DNA of 64,000 nucleotides from Pseudomonas chlororaphis subsp. chlororaphis. Lineage in GTDB: Bacteria; Pseudomonadota; Gammaproteobacteria; Pseudomonadales; Pseudomonadaceae. Where the stretch lies: positions 1,240,001-1,304,000 of the forward strand of contig NZ_CP027712.1 of NCBI RefSeq assembly GCF_003945765.1, read 5' to 3'. Positions 54,724 through 63,297 of this stretch are shown piece by piece. A model generated the notes under the pieces. The model saw only the letters and a program-made list of their open reading frames with translations. It searched no databases and was not told the origin of the DNA. The translations under genes and the position numbers were made by a program. Every line of letters begins with the position of its first letter. Positions within the stretch are counted from its first letter, which is position 1.

Positions 54724-55874
54724 CAGGCGAGCAACTTGATCAGGGTCTGGTAGTAGATTTCGGTCAGCACGTCGAGGTCGCTGGCCAGCACGCGCTCGTT
54801 GACCTGGTGGATGGTGGCGTTGACCGGGCCCAGCTCGACCACCTGGGTGCCGAGGGTGGCGATGAAACGCCCGTCGGAGGTGCCGCCGCTGGTGGAGGCC
54901 TTGGTCTCGCGGCCGGTGACGTCCTTGATGCTGGCCGACACAGCGTCGAGCAGGGCGCCCGGTTCGGTGAGGAACGGCAGGCCCGACAACGCCCACTCCA
55001 CATGCCAGTCCAGGCCGTGCTTGTCGAGGATGGTGGCCACGCGCTGTTGCAGGCCTTCGACCGTGGATTCGGTGGAGAAGCGGAAGTTGAACACTGCCAC
55101 CAGCTCGCCAGGGATCACGTTGGTCGCGCCGGTGCCGGAATTCAGGTTGGAAATCTGGAAGCTGGTGGGCGGGAAGAAGGCATTACCGTCGTCCCAATGT
55201 TCCGCGGCCAGTTCGGCCAGGGCCGGGGCTGCCAGGTGGATCGGGTTCTTGGCCAGGTGCGGGTAGGCCACGTGGCCCTGCACGCCGCGCACCGTGAGTT
55301 TGGCACCGAGGGAGCCGCGACGGCCGTTCTTGACCACGTCACCGACCAGGCTGGTGCTCGACGGCTCGCCGACGATGCACCAGTCCAGGCGCTCCTTGCG
55401 CGCCGCCAGGCGCTCGACCACCGCCTTGGTGCCGTGGTGGGCCGGGCCTTCTTCGTCGCTGGTGATCAGGAAGGCCACCGAGCCTTTGTGGTCCGGGTAG
55501 TCGGCGACAAAACGCTCGGCCGCCACCAGCATCGCCGCGAGGCTGCCTTTCATGTCCGCCGCGCCGCGCCCGCAGAGCATGCCGTGCTCGTCGATCAACG
55601 CGTCGAACGGGTCGTTCTGCCAGGCCTGGACCGGGCCGGTCGGTACCACGTCGGTATGGCCGGCGAAACACAGCACCGGGCCTTCGTGCTTGCCGTGGCT
55701 GGCCCAGAAGTTATCCACATCCTCGATGCGCATCGGCTCCAGCTTGAAGCCGGCATCGCCCAGGCGCTGCATCATCAGCTTCTGGCAGTCGGCGTCGACC
55801 GGCGTCACCGACGGGCGGCGGATCAGGTCACAGGCGAGTTGCAGGGTCGGCGAAAGGTCGGCGTGGGCCGTCAT
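54723..55874 (-). CDS. dapE: succinyl-diaminopimelate desuccinylase DapE
   Basis: 383 residues from ATG 55874 (GGAG 7 nt upstream). M20 dimetal hydrolase of lysine/meso-DAP synthesis. Zinc-site motifs: [12 protein letters not shown] (His and Asp), [23 protein letters not shown] (Glu base and Glu ligand), FNFRFSTE. dapD of the same pathway lies at 61640. Confidence 0.95.
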   Translation of the reverse strand: MTAHADLSPTLQLACDLIRRPSVTPVDADCQKLMMQRLGDAGFKLEPMRIEDVDNFWASHGKHEGPVLCFAGHTDVVPTGPVQAWQNDPFDALIDEHGMLCGRGAADMKGSLAAMLVAAERFVADYPDHKGSVAFLITSDEEGPAHHGTKAVVERLAARKERLDWCIVGEPSSTSLVGDVVKNGRRGSLGAKLTVRGVQGHVAYPHLAKNPIHLAAPALAELAAEHWDDGNAFFPPTSFQISNLNSGTGATNVIPGELVAVFNFRFSTESTVEGLQQRVATILDKHGLDWHVEWALSGLPFLTEPGALLDAVSASIKDVTGRETKASTSGGTSDGRFIATLGTQVVELGPVNATIHQVNERVLASDLDVLTEIYYQTLIKLLA

Positions 55875-55902
55875 GGGGAAACTCCGGTGCAAGGCGTTAT
55901 GT

Positions 55903-55990
55903 GTAGGCGCGAGGCTTGCCCGCGATGGAAAACCTGAGGTGTCTCAGGCAAACCGCGTCGTGGCTATCGCGGGCAAGCCTCGCTCCTACG
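55903..55990. repeat. REPIN (GTAGGAGCGAGG class)
   Basis: GTAGGCGCGAGGCTTGCCCG (one change) and the inverted intact copy ending CTCCTAC, upstream of dapE and downstream of ndvB. Confidence 0.88.
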
Positions 55991-56031
55991 GTAATGGGGC
56001 AAGGCGCGCAAAATGGCGGATATCTTAAAGC

Positions 56032-56058
56032 AAAACGGCGGCCAGAGGCCGCCGTTTA
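56032..56058 (-). terminator. terminator after ndvB
   Basis: AAACGGCGGCC, 3-nt loop, GGCCGCCGTTT; on the minus strand the stem is followed by TGCTTTAAG. A strong stem with a moderate T-tract. Confidence 0.8.
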
Positions 56059-56073
56059 GTGCTTTGCCGCGAT

Positions 56074-58668
56074 TTATGCAGCCGCCACCGGTGCGCTTTC
56101 GGCAAGCGGTTTTGGCAGCGACGACAGGAAGGCCATGACCAGTGCCGCCACATACGGCAGCGACTGCACCAGCAACATGGTCACCCAGAAGCGCATGTCG
56201 TTGCTCGGCAGGCCGCCCTGCACCAGGTAGATGCCCAGCGCCGCGCCCCACAACAGCAGCATGATGAACAGCTCTTCCCGGGCTTCCGAGATCGCCACCC
56301 AGAAGCCGTGGTTGTCGGCGTTCTTCGGCGTGCGGAAGAACGGAATGCTACTGGTGAAGAAGCCGTACAGCACCGCCTTGGCGATGGTGTGGGACAACGC
56401 CAGGCCCGCCACGGCCGCGCAGAACGCGTCCTTGAGGTTGACCCCGACCGCCCGGCGGTAGAGGAAGATGATCTTGCCGACCTTGAACACGAACAGCGCC
56501 AGGGGCGGGATCGCGAAGATCAGCAACGGCGGATCGACGCGCTGCGGCACGATGATCATCGCCGCCGACCAGAGCAGGGCGCCGAGGGTGAAGAAGATGT
56601 TCATGCCGTCCGCCACCCACGGCAGCCAGCCCGCGAGGAAGTGGTAGCGCTGGCCACGGGTCAGCTCGGTGTCCTTGCCGCGCAGCAGGCTGGCGGTATG
56701 GCGCTTGATGATCTGGATCGCCCCATAGGCCCAGCGGAAACGCTGTTTCTTGAAGTCGATGAAGGTATCCGGCATCAGGCCCTTGCCGTAGCTGGTGTGG
56801 TAATACGCCGCCGACAGGCCTTTCTCGAACACCCGCAGGCCCAGCTCGGCGTCTTCGCAGATGCACCAGTCGGCCCAGCCCAGTTCTTCCAGGACCGAAC
56901 GGCGGGTCATGGTCATGGTGCCGTGCTGGATGATCGCGTCACGGTCGTTGCGGGTGACCATGCCGATATGGAAGAAGCCTTTGTACTCCGCGTAGCAGAG
57001 CTTCTTGAAGGTGCTTTCGTTCTGGTCGCGGTAATCCTGCGGCGATTGCACCACGGCGATCTTCGGGTCGGCGAAGTGCGGCACCATGTGCTTGAGCCAG
57101 TTGCGATCGACGCAGTAGTCCGAGTCGATCACCGCGATCACTTCGGCGTCCTTGGCGGTGTGCGGGATCAGGTAGTTCAGCGCGCCGCCCTTGAAACCGG
57201 CCAGGGGCGCGACGTGGAAGAACTTGAAGCGCGGGCCGAGGGTTTCGCAATAGGCCTGCACCGGCTCCCAGACCGCCGGGTCCTTGGTGTTGTTGTCGAT
57301 GATCAGGACTTCGAAGTCCGGATAGTCGAGGTTGGCCAGGGCATTGAGGGTCTGTTTGACCATCTCCGGCGGCTCGTTGTAGCACGGCACATGAATCGAG
57401 ACTTTCGGCCGGTAGTTGGAGTCGCCTTCGACCGGCAGGAACTCGCGCCGGCGCTTGTGCACCCAGACCGCCTCGGCCAGTTCATGGGCCTCGGTGAGCA
57501 ACACGATGAACACCCCGAGCGCACCCAGGGCGAGCAGGAAGCCCACCGTCAGGCTGAACCAGGTGCTGTATTGCTGGCTGTAGTCGTAGCCGATCCACAC
57601 CAGTACCGAGCCGCAGAGGAAGGCGATGAAGGTCAGGAAGGTCCGCCCGCGTTGGCGCAGGGCCGATCCGTCGATCATCAGCAGGGTCAGCGACAGCAGC
57701 GCCAGGACCACCGAGCCGATGGCCAGCACGCGCCATTGCGGGATCGCCACCACCGGGCCTTCGAAGTTGAATTTCTGCTGGCGCGCGGCGTTGAACACGC
57801 CCCAGTAGGCGCCTACCGAACCTTCGTCGCTGGCCTTCCACGGCTGGTCGAAGGCTTCGATCACGAAGTAGTTGTAGCCCTGGCGGTTGAGCTTGTTGAC
57901 CAGGTTACGCAGGTAGATCGCCTGGTCCGCCGGGCTGGCGTCGGCGCCACCACGCATGCGGCCGTTGCTCGGCCAGCCCACCTCGGACAGCAGCAGCGGT
58001 TTTTTCGGGAACATTTGTTTCAGGTCGCGGGCGCGGTCGAGGACGAACTGCCCGGCCTTGTCCATCGGGATGAATTCCCAGTAGGGCAGGACGTGCGCGG
58101 CGATCAGGTCGACGTGCTGGGCCAGTTCCGGGTGTTCCTCCCAGACGTGCCACTGTTCGGAGGTGGTGACCGGCACCTTGACCGCGGCCCGTACGCGATC
58201 GAGCAGGACGCTCAACTGGTCGGCGGTGATTTCCTTGCGGAAGATCGCTTCGTTACCGACCACCACGCGCACCACACTGCGCGAGTTGTTGGCGATGTCG
58301 ATGGCGCGGGTGATTTCACGCTCGTTGCGCTCCAGGTCCGGGCTGATCCAGATCCCGAGGGTCACGCGCAGGCCGAACTCTTCCGCCAGCTTGGGGATGT
58401 TCTCCAGCGTGCCGTCGACCGAGTAGGTCCGAATGTTGTCGGTCAGCTTGCTCATGATCTCCAGGTCGCGACGCATTTCGTCGTCGGTCGGGAACTGGTC
58501 TTTCTGCGGGAACTGGCCCAGCTGGAAAGGCGAGTAGGAAAAGCCGGAGATTTGTGCAGGCCAATTGGGGGCGGAAACCGGGCGGTTGACCAGTGCCCAG
58601 AAGCCGGTGAACAGGGCGGCGATTGCCAGAACCACCACCAGGTTGAGTCCAAATTTACGCGATGACAT
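56074..58668 (-). CDS. ndvB: NdvB-type glucan glucosyltransferase (GH17 + GT2)
   Basis: 864 residues from ATG 58668. N-terminal membrane helix (about 8-27), a periplasmic GH17 beta-1,3-glucanase-like domain (about 35-300: GNEAIF, LLSEVGWPS), two helices, then a cytoplasmic GT2 domain with VHVPCYNEPPEMV, DNNTKD, DSDYC, ED (CEDAELG) and KKQRFRWAYG (QxxRW), and several C-terminal helices. It corresponds to P. aeruginosa NdvB, which makes cyclic beta-1,3 glucans tied to biofilm antibiotic tolerance. Divergent from tcdA. Confidence 0.93.
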   Translation of the reverse strand: MSSRKFGLNLVVVLAIAALFTGFWALVNRPVSAPNWPAQISGFSYSPFQLGQFPQKDQFPTDDEMRRDLEIMSKLTDNIRTYSVDGTLENIPKLAEEFGLRVTLGIWISPDLERNEREITRAIDIANNSRSVVRVVVGNEAIFRKEITADQLSVLLDRVRAAVKVPVTTSEQWHVWEEHPELAQHVDLIAAHVLPYWEFIPMDKAGQFVLDRARDLKQMFPKKPLLLSEVGWPSNGRMRGGADASPADQAIYLRNLVNKLNRQGYNYFVIEAFDQPWKASDEGSVGAYWGVFNAARQQKFNFEGPVVAIPQWRVLAIGSVVLALLSLTLLMIDGSALRQRGRTFLTFIAFLCGSVLVWIGYDYSQQYSTWFSLTVGFLLALGALGVFIVLLTEAHELAEAVWVHKRRREFLPVEGDSNYRPKVSIHVPCYNEPPEMVKQTLNALANLDYPDFEVLIIDNNTKDPAVWEPVQAYCETLGPRFKFFHVAPLAGFKGGALNYLIPHTAKDAEVIAVIDSDYCVDRNWLKHMVPHFADPKIAVVQSPQDYRDQNESTFKKLCYAEYKGFFHIGMVTRNDRDAIIQHGTMTMTRRSVLEELGWADWCICEDAELGLRVFEKGLSAAYYHTSYGKGLMPDTFIDFKKQRFRWAYGAIQIIKRHTASLLRGKDTELTRGQRYHFLAGWLPWVADGMNIFFTLGALLWSAAMIIVPQRVDPPLLIFAIPPLALFVFKVGKIIFLYRRAVGVNLKDAFCAAVAGLALSHTIAKAVLYGFFTSSIPFFRTPKNADNHGFWVAISEAREELFIMLLLWGAALGIYLVQGGLPSNDMRFWVTMLLVQSLPYVAALVMAFLSSLPKPLAESAPVAAA

Positions 58669-58899
58669 AGCTATTTCGGGTTCCAAAGGGTGTGGAACGG
58701 GGGAACGGTCGGCATGCGCCAAGCGGCGCGCATCCTACACTGGCCTTCGACTGAGCGTACAGCGCACAGGGGAAAGCCGCAGGTTGGGCAATTCAACTTG
58801 ATTTAAGTTCTCGGCGACGAAATTTTCAGATTGTTCCCTCATTAAAGCAGTCCCGACTGCCATTCATAGGGCAAAGATGCTCTTGACGGACATCGGCCC

Positions 58900-58905
58900 T
58901 ATAAT
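58900..58905 (+). promoter_or_regulatory. -10 element for tcdA
   Basis: TATAAT 26 nt before the ATG. A TTGACG at 58883-58888 is too close (11-nt spacer), so no matching -35 is identified. The rest of the 263-bp divergent gap with ndvB shows no gene. Confidence 0.5.
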
Positions 58906-58931
58906 GCGCGCCGGTTTTTGGGGTAATGGTC

Positions 58932-59741
58932 ATGAGTACAGAAGATCCGCGGTTTGCTGGCGTCGCCCGGTTGTATGGCATCGAGGGGCTGGAACGCTTG
59001 CGTGCCGCCCATGTGGCGATCGTCGGGGTCGGTGGGGTCGGCTCCTGGGCGGCGGAAGCCATAGCCCGTTGTGGCGTGGGCGAGATCTCGCTGTTCGACC
59101 TGGACGACGTCTGCGTCAGCAACAGCAATCGGCAGCTGCACGCCCTCGACAGCACGGTCGGCAAGGCCAAGGTCGAGGTCATGGCCGAGCGCCTGCGCGG
59201 GATCAATCCGGCCTGCACCGTGCATGCGGTGGCGGACTTCGTCACCCGCGAGACCATGGCCGAATACATCACGCCGAACATCGATTGCGTGATCGACTGC
59301 ATCGACAGCGTCAACGCCAAGGCGGCGCTGATCGCCTGGTGCAAACGGCGCAAGATCCAGATCATCACCACCGGCGGCGCGGGCGGGCAGATCGACCCGA
59401 CGCTGATCCAGGTCTGCGACCTGAACCGCACCTTCAACGACCCGCTGGCCTCGAAAGTGCGCTCGACCCTGCGGCGCGACTACGGGTTTTCCCGCACCGT
59501 GACCCGTCACTACAGCGTGCCTTGCGTGTTTTCCACCGAGCAGCTGCGCTACCCGAAACCGGACGGCAGCATCTGCCTGCAGAAGAGCTTTGTCGGCGAT
59601 GGCGTGAAACTCGACTGCGCCGGCGGTTTTGGCGCGGTGATGATGGTCACCGCGACTTTCGGCATGGTCGCGGCGACCAAGGCGGTGGACAAACTGGTGG
59701 CTGGTGTGCGGCGCCCGGCGGACAGAGTCAAACCCATCTGA
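58932..59741 (+). CDS. tcdA: tRNA threonylcarbamoyladenosine dehydratase TcdA (CsdL)
   Basis: 269 residues from ATG 58932 (GGGG 8 nt upstream; an ATG two codons earlier is too close to it). E1/ThiF-MoeB-like fold with GVGGVGSWAAE nucleotide loop, DLDDVCVSNSNRQ and the Cys-bearing GVGEI region. Cyclises t6A37 to ct6A using ATP. E. coli CsdL cooperates with CsdA and CsdE, here encoded convergently next door. Confidence 0.94.
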   Translation: MSTEDPRFAGVARLYGIEGLERLRAAHVAIVGVGGVGSWAAEAIARCGVGEISLFDLDDVCVSNSNRQLHALDSTVGKAKVEVMAERLRGINPACTVHAVADFVTRETMAEYITPNIDCVIDCIDSVNAKAALIAWCKRRKIQIITTGGAGGQIDPTLIQVCDLNRTFNDPLASKVRSTLRRDYGFSRTVTRHYSVPCVFSTEQLRYPKPDGSICLQKSFVGDGVKLDCAGGFGAVMMVTATFGMVAATKAVDKLVAGVRRPADRVKPI

Positions 59742-59753
59742 CGCAATAGATTC

Positions 59754-59857
59754 CTGTAGCCGCTGCCGCAGGCTGCGATAAGGCCCGAAAGGGCTTCCGG
59801 GGGCCTCAAGAGCACGTCTCCTGCGGAGCCGATCGCAGCCTGCGGCAGCGGCTACAG
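59754..59857. repeat. REPIN of the GTAGCCGCTGCCGCAGG class
   Basis: CTGTAGCCGCTGCCGCAGGC and its inverted copy ending GGCTACAG, separating the convergent tcdA and csdE genes. Confidence 0.92.
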
Positions 59858-59886
59858 AGATTCGGGTCGGGTAGATCGCGATTGGA

Positions 59887-60297
59887 TCAGTAGTTGCCAG
59901 CCAGCTCGCGCATCCGCTGCAATACTGCGTTCAGCCCATTGCTGCGCGACGGCGACAGCTGGCGCGACAGGCCCAGTTGATTGAACCAGTCCGGCAAGTC
60001 CACCCGTTGCAGTTCCTCGGCGGACAAGCCGTTGACCCGCGCCAGCAGCAGGGCCACCAGGCCACGGATCAGGCGTGCATCGCTGCTGGCAGCGAACTGC
60101 CAGTGACCGTCCTGCAAGGTGCCCACCAGCCAGACCTGGCTTTCACAGCCATGCACCCGATTGGCCTCGACCTTGTCGGCGTCGCTCAGCGGTGCCAGGC
60201 GTTCGCCCCATTGCATCAGCAAGCGTGCGCGCTGTTCCCAACCGGGAGCGCCCTGAAAGCTGTCGAGGGCCGCCAGGGCCTCGGCGGGCAGGCTCAT
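59887..60297 (-). CDS. csdE: SufE-family sulfur acceptor CsdE
   Basis: 136 residues, SufE/CsdE fold. The sulfur-accepting Cys is in RVHGCESQVWLVG. It takes persulfide from CsdA and passes it on. The start overlaps csdA by 4 nt, so the pair is cotranslated. Length is close to E. coli CsdE (147). Confidence 0.92.
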   Translation of the reverse strand: MSLPAEALAALDSFQGAPGWEQRARLLMQWGERLAPLSDADKVEANRVHGCESQVWLVGTLQDGHWQFAASSDARLIRGLVALLLARVNGLSAEELQRVDLPDWFNQLGLSRQLSPSRSNGLNAVLQRMRELAGNY

Positions 60298-61499
60298 CGC
60301 AACAGCTCCAGCGCCTGATCAAGGGCCTCGAAGAAGCGTTCCAGGTCCTCGGAGTCGTTGTACAGCGCCAGGGATACGCGGGTCGCACCGGCCAGGCCGA
60401 AGCTTTTCAGCAGTGGCATGGCGCAGTGATGCCCGGCGCGCACGGCGATGCCCTGTTCGGTCAGCAGGTGAGCCAGGTCGGCGTTGTGCACGCCATCGAC
60501 TACGAAGCTGACCAGCGCCAGCTGCGGCTTGCCCAACAGGCGCAGGCCTTTGCGGGCCAGCAGGCCGTGCAGCAGGTAGTCGTGCAGCGCGGCTTCATGG
60601 GCGCTGACGGCGTCCTGGTCGAGACCGCTGAGGTAATCCAGGGTCGCGCCCAGACCAATCACGCTGGCGATCGGCGGCGTACCCGCTTCGAAACCCAGCG
60701 GGGCGGGGCGGAAGCTGGCGTGCTGGTATTCGGCTTGCTGGACCATCTCGCCACCAAACTGCCAGTGACGCAGGCCTTGCAGCGCCTCGGTGCGCCCGTA
60801 CAGCACGCCGACGCCGTCCGGGCCGTAGAGCTTGTGGCTGGAGAACACATAGAAATCGCAGCCCAGCGCCTGCACATCGTGGCGGCCGTGGACCACGCCC
60901 TGGGCGCCGTCGACCACGGTCAGGGCGGCGTGCGCCTTGGCCAGGGCCAGCAACTGCGGCAGGGGCTGCCAGGCACCGAGCACGTTGGACAGCTGGCTGA
61001 CGGCCAGCAGCCGGGTGCGCGGGCCGATCAGGCGGGCCGCGGCGTCGAGATCGATCAGGCCGTCGTCGTCCAGCGGCAGAACCACCAGGTTGAGGCCGCG
61101 ACGGTGCGCCAGTTGCTGCCAGGGCAGCAGGTTGGCGTGATGCTCCAGGGCGCTGATGACGATTTCGTCGCCCGGGTTGAATTGGTGTTCCAGGCCATAG
61201 GCCAAGAGGTTCAGCGCGGAGGTCGCGCCGTGGGTAAAGATGATCTGCCCGCTGTCACCGCTGTTCAGCCACTGCGCCACCTTGTGCCGGCTGTTCTCGA
61301 ACGCCTGGGTGGCGTGAGCGCCGGGCAGGTGCTGCGCGCGATGCACATTGGCCGCGCCATTGACGTAGTAGTGGGCCAGCGCATCCAGCAGGGCTTGGGG
61401 TTTTTGCGTGGTGGCGGCGTTGTCCAGATAGGTCTGGTCCTGCCGTTGCAGGGCGGCGATGGCCGGGAAGTCGGCACGCCAGGGAGAAGGAATCATCAT
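60294..61499 (-). CDS. csdA: cysteine desulfurase CsdA
   Basis: 401 residues, equal to E. coli CsdA. PLP enzyme releasing sulfur from cysteine as persulfide. PLP-Lys in VFSSHKLYGPDGVGVLYG, active Cys in AGHHCAMPLL, and the usual YLDNAATTQKP near the start. With CsdE it supports TcdA (CsdL). The alternative SufS assignment is unlikely because no suf genes surround it. Confidence 0.92.
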   Translation of the reverse strand: MMIPSPWRADFPAIAALQRQDQTYLDNAATTQKPQALLDALAHYYVNGAANVHRAQHLPGAHATQAFENSRHKVAQWLNSGDSGQIIFTHGATSALNLLAYGLEHQFNPGDEIVISALEHHANLLPWQQLAHRRGLNLVVLPLDDDGLIDLDAAARLIGPRTRLLAVSQLSNVLGAWQPLPQLLALAKAHAALTVVDGAQGVVHGRHDVQALGCDFYVFSSHKLYGPDGVGVLYGRTEALQGLRHWQFGGEMVQQAEYQHASFRPAPLGFEAGTPPIASVIGLGATLDYLSGLDQDAVSAHEAALHDYLLHGLLARKGLRLLGKPQLALVSFVVDGVHNADLAHLLTEQGIAVRAGHHCAMPLLKSFGLAGATRVSLALYNDSEDLERFFEALDQALELLR

Positions 61500-61549
61500 G
61501 CTATCGGGCCCTGGTGAACATGGGCGGGTATACGCCGGACCTGTAACCG

Positions 61550-61622
61550 GTAGGAGCGAGGCTGCCCGCCAAGGGGGCCTCGAGGCAGCCCAAAGCTTCG
61601 CGGGCCAGCCTCGCTCCTACAG
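61550..61622. repeat. REPIN (GTAGGAGCGAGG class), diverged
   Basis: GGTAGGAGCGAGGCTGCCCG and an inverted CGGGCCAGCCTCGCTCCTAC, upstream of csdA and downstream of dapD. Confidence 0.85.
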
Positions 61623-61639
61623 GTAGAGGTGCGTGACGC

Positions 61640-62674
61640 TTAGTTGTGAGCGTGCAGCGCTGCGTTCAGTTCGATGGCCGATTTGTGGGTCTTGCACTCC
61701 ACGGCACCGGTCTCCGAATTGCGACGGAACAGCAGGTCAGGCTGGCCGGCCAGTTCGCGGGCCTTGACCACCTTGACCAGCTGGTTGTTCTCGTCCAGCA
61801 GCGCCACCTTGGTCCCGGCGGTCACGTACAGGCCCGATTCCACGGTGTTGCGGTCGCCCAGTGGGATACCGATACCGGCGTTGGCGCCGATCAGGCAGCC
61901 TTCGCCGACCTTGATCACGATGTTGCCGCCGCCCGACAGGGTGCCCATGGTCGAGCAACCGCCGCCCAGGTCCGAACCCTTGCCGACGAACACGCCGGCG
62001 GACACCCGGCCTTCGATCATGCCCGGGCCTTCGGTGCCGGCGTTGAAGTTGACGAAACCTTCGTGCATCACGGTGGTGCCTTCGCCCACATAGGCGCCCA
62101 GGCGGATACGCGCGGCGTCAGCGATACGCACGCCAGCCGGTACCACGTAGTCGGTCATTTTCGGGAACTTGTCCACCGAGAACACTTCCAGCAGCTCGCC
62201 ACGCAGGCGGGCTTCCAGTTGACGCTCGGCCAGTTCGCCGAGGTCCACCGCGCCCTGGTTGGTCCAGGCCACGTTCGGCAGCAGCGGGAAGATCCCGGCC
62301 AGGTTCAGGCCGTGCGGCTTGACCAGGCGGTGGGACAGCAGGTGCAGCTTCAGGTAGGCCTCCGGGGTGGAGGTCAACTGGGCGTCTTCGGCCAGCAGGG
62401 TGGCGACCAGCGGCTTGTGGCTCTCGGCCAGGCGGGTCAGCAGCGCGGCCTGGGTGGCGTCGATGCTTTTCAGGGCGTCGGCCAGTTCTGCGGCCTGGGT
62501 GGTGGTGAAGGTGATGGCCTGGTTGCCTTCGCTGTAACCCAGCACCGGGGCGATGGCGGCAACGATTTCCGCGGACGGCTTGAGCAGGGGCGCGGCGTAA
62601 AACACTTCCAGCCACGCGCCTTGACGGTTTTGAGTGCCGACACCAAAGGCCAGGCTGAACAGGGTAGTGGACAT
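61640..62674 (-). CDS. dapD: tetrahydrodipicolinate N-succinyltransferase DapD
   Basis: 344 residues from ATG 62674 (AGAGG 7 nt upstream), the length of Pseudomonas DapD. Left-handed beta-helix of hexapeptide repeats in the C-terminal half (GGCSTMGTLSGGGNIVIKVG region, VRIADAARIRLGAYVGEG). Succinyl-CoA dependent step of meso-DAP/lysine synthesis, upstream of DapC and DapE. Confidence 0.95.
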   Translation of the reverse strand: MSTTLFSLAFGVGTQNRQGAWLEVFYAAPLLKPSAEIVAAIAPVLGYSEGNQAITFTTTQAAELADALKSIDATQAALLTRLAESHKPLVATLLAEDAQLTSTPEAYLKLHLLSHRLVKPHGLNLAGIFPLLPNVAWTNQGAVDLGELAERQLEARLRGELLEVFSVDKFPKMTDYVVPAGVRIADAARIRLGAYVGEGTTVMHEGFVNFNAGTEGPGMIEGRVSAGVFVGKGSDLGGGCSTMGTLSGGGNIVIKVGEGCLIGANAGIGIPLGDRNTVESGLYVTAGTKVALLDENNQLVKVVKARELAGQPDLLFRRNSETGAVECKTHKSAIELNAALHAHN

Positions 62675-62708
62675 GCTGTTACCTCTTACAAAATTGAGCG
62701 GGCAGGCG

Positions 62709-63071
62709 TTATTTGATTTCTGCCGCGTAGATATCGGGCTTGAAGCCAATCAGGGTTCGGTCGCCGAGATCGAGCACCGGGCGCTTGATCATCGAGGGTT
62801 GCGCGAGCATCAGTTCGATCGCTTTCGCCTGGTCGAGATCGGCTTTGCGTTCGTCGTCGAGTTTGCGAAAGGTCGTGCCCGCACGGTTCAGCACCACCTG
62901 CCAGCCGTGCTCGTTGCACCACTGGGCCAGGTGTTCGCGGTCGATTCCGGCCGCTTTGTAGTCATGGAAGTCATAGCTGACAGCGTGTTCATCGAGCCAG
63001 GTGCGCGCCTTTTTCATGGTGTCGCAGGCTTTGATGCCGAAAAGGTGCAACGTTTTGCTTGAAGCGGTCAA
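62709..63071 (-). CDS. ArsC/Spx-family YffB-like protein, TTG start
   Basis: 120 residues from TTG 63071, which AGGGGG precedes by 6-7 nt; a start at 63110 would add 13 residues without a RBS. Thioredoxin-fold ArsC/YffB family: LHLFGIKACDTMKKARTWL, VLNRAGTTFRKL, SMIKRPVLDLG (cis-Pro). The active Cys is in GIKACDT. Likely a glutathione-linked reductase relative, not arsenate resistance. Same strand just upstream of dapD. Confidence 0.87.
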   Translation of the reverse strand: MTASSKTLHLFGIKACDTMKKARTWLDEHAVSYDFHDYKAAGIDREHLAQWCNEHGWQVVLNRAGTTFRKLDDERKADLDQAKAIELMLAQPSMIKRPVLDLGDRTLIGFKPDIYAAEIK

Positions 63072-63297
63072 GGAATTGCCCCCTTTTGAGATGCTGGAGT
63101 TAAAGGTCACGGATTATGCCATGCCCGCGGCGGTTCGGCGTCGGCGAAGGCCCGGCTTTGTAGCTTTGTGTGACAGCGGCATAGGCCGCTTGCGACTTTT
63201 GTGCAGCGGCGAGGCCCCAGCTTAAGCGGCTAATATGGCACTTCGACGGTAACCTGTTGCCTGAAGTCCGCTGCTGATCGATTGGGAAAACCGCTTT

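Noticed and set aside
56059-58665. 868-codon open frame on the plus strand opposite ndvB
   Set aside because: Antisense shadow; the minus strand encodes an unmistakable GH17-GT2 protein.
58883-58905. TTGACG plus TATAAT as a full promoter of tcdA
   Set aside because: Spacer is only 11 nt; only the -10 box was kept.
62709-63071. Arsenate reductase
   Set aside because: No ars genes nearby; the sequence fits the YffB branch of the ArsC/Spx family.
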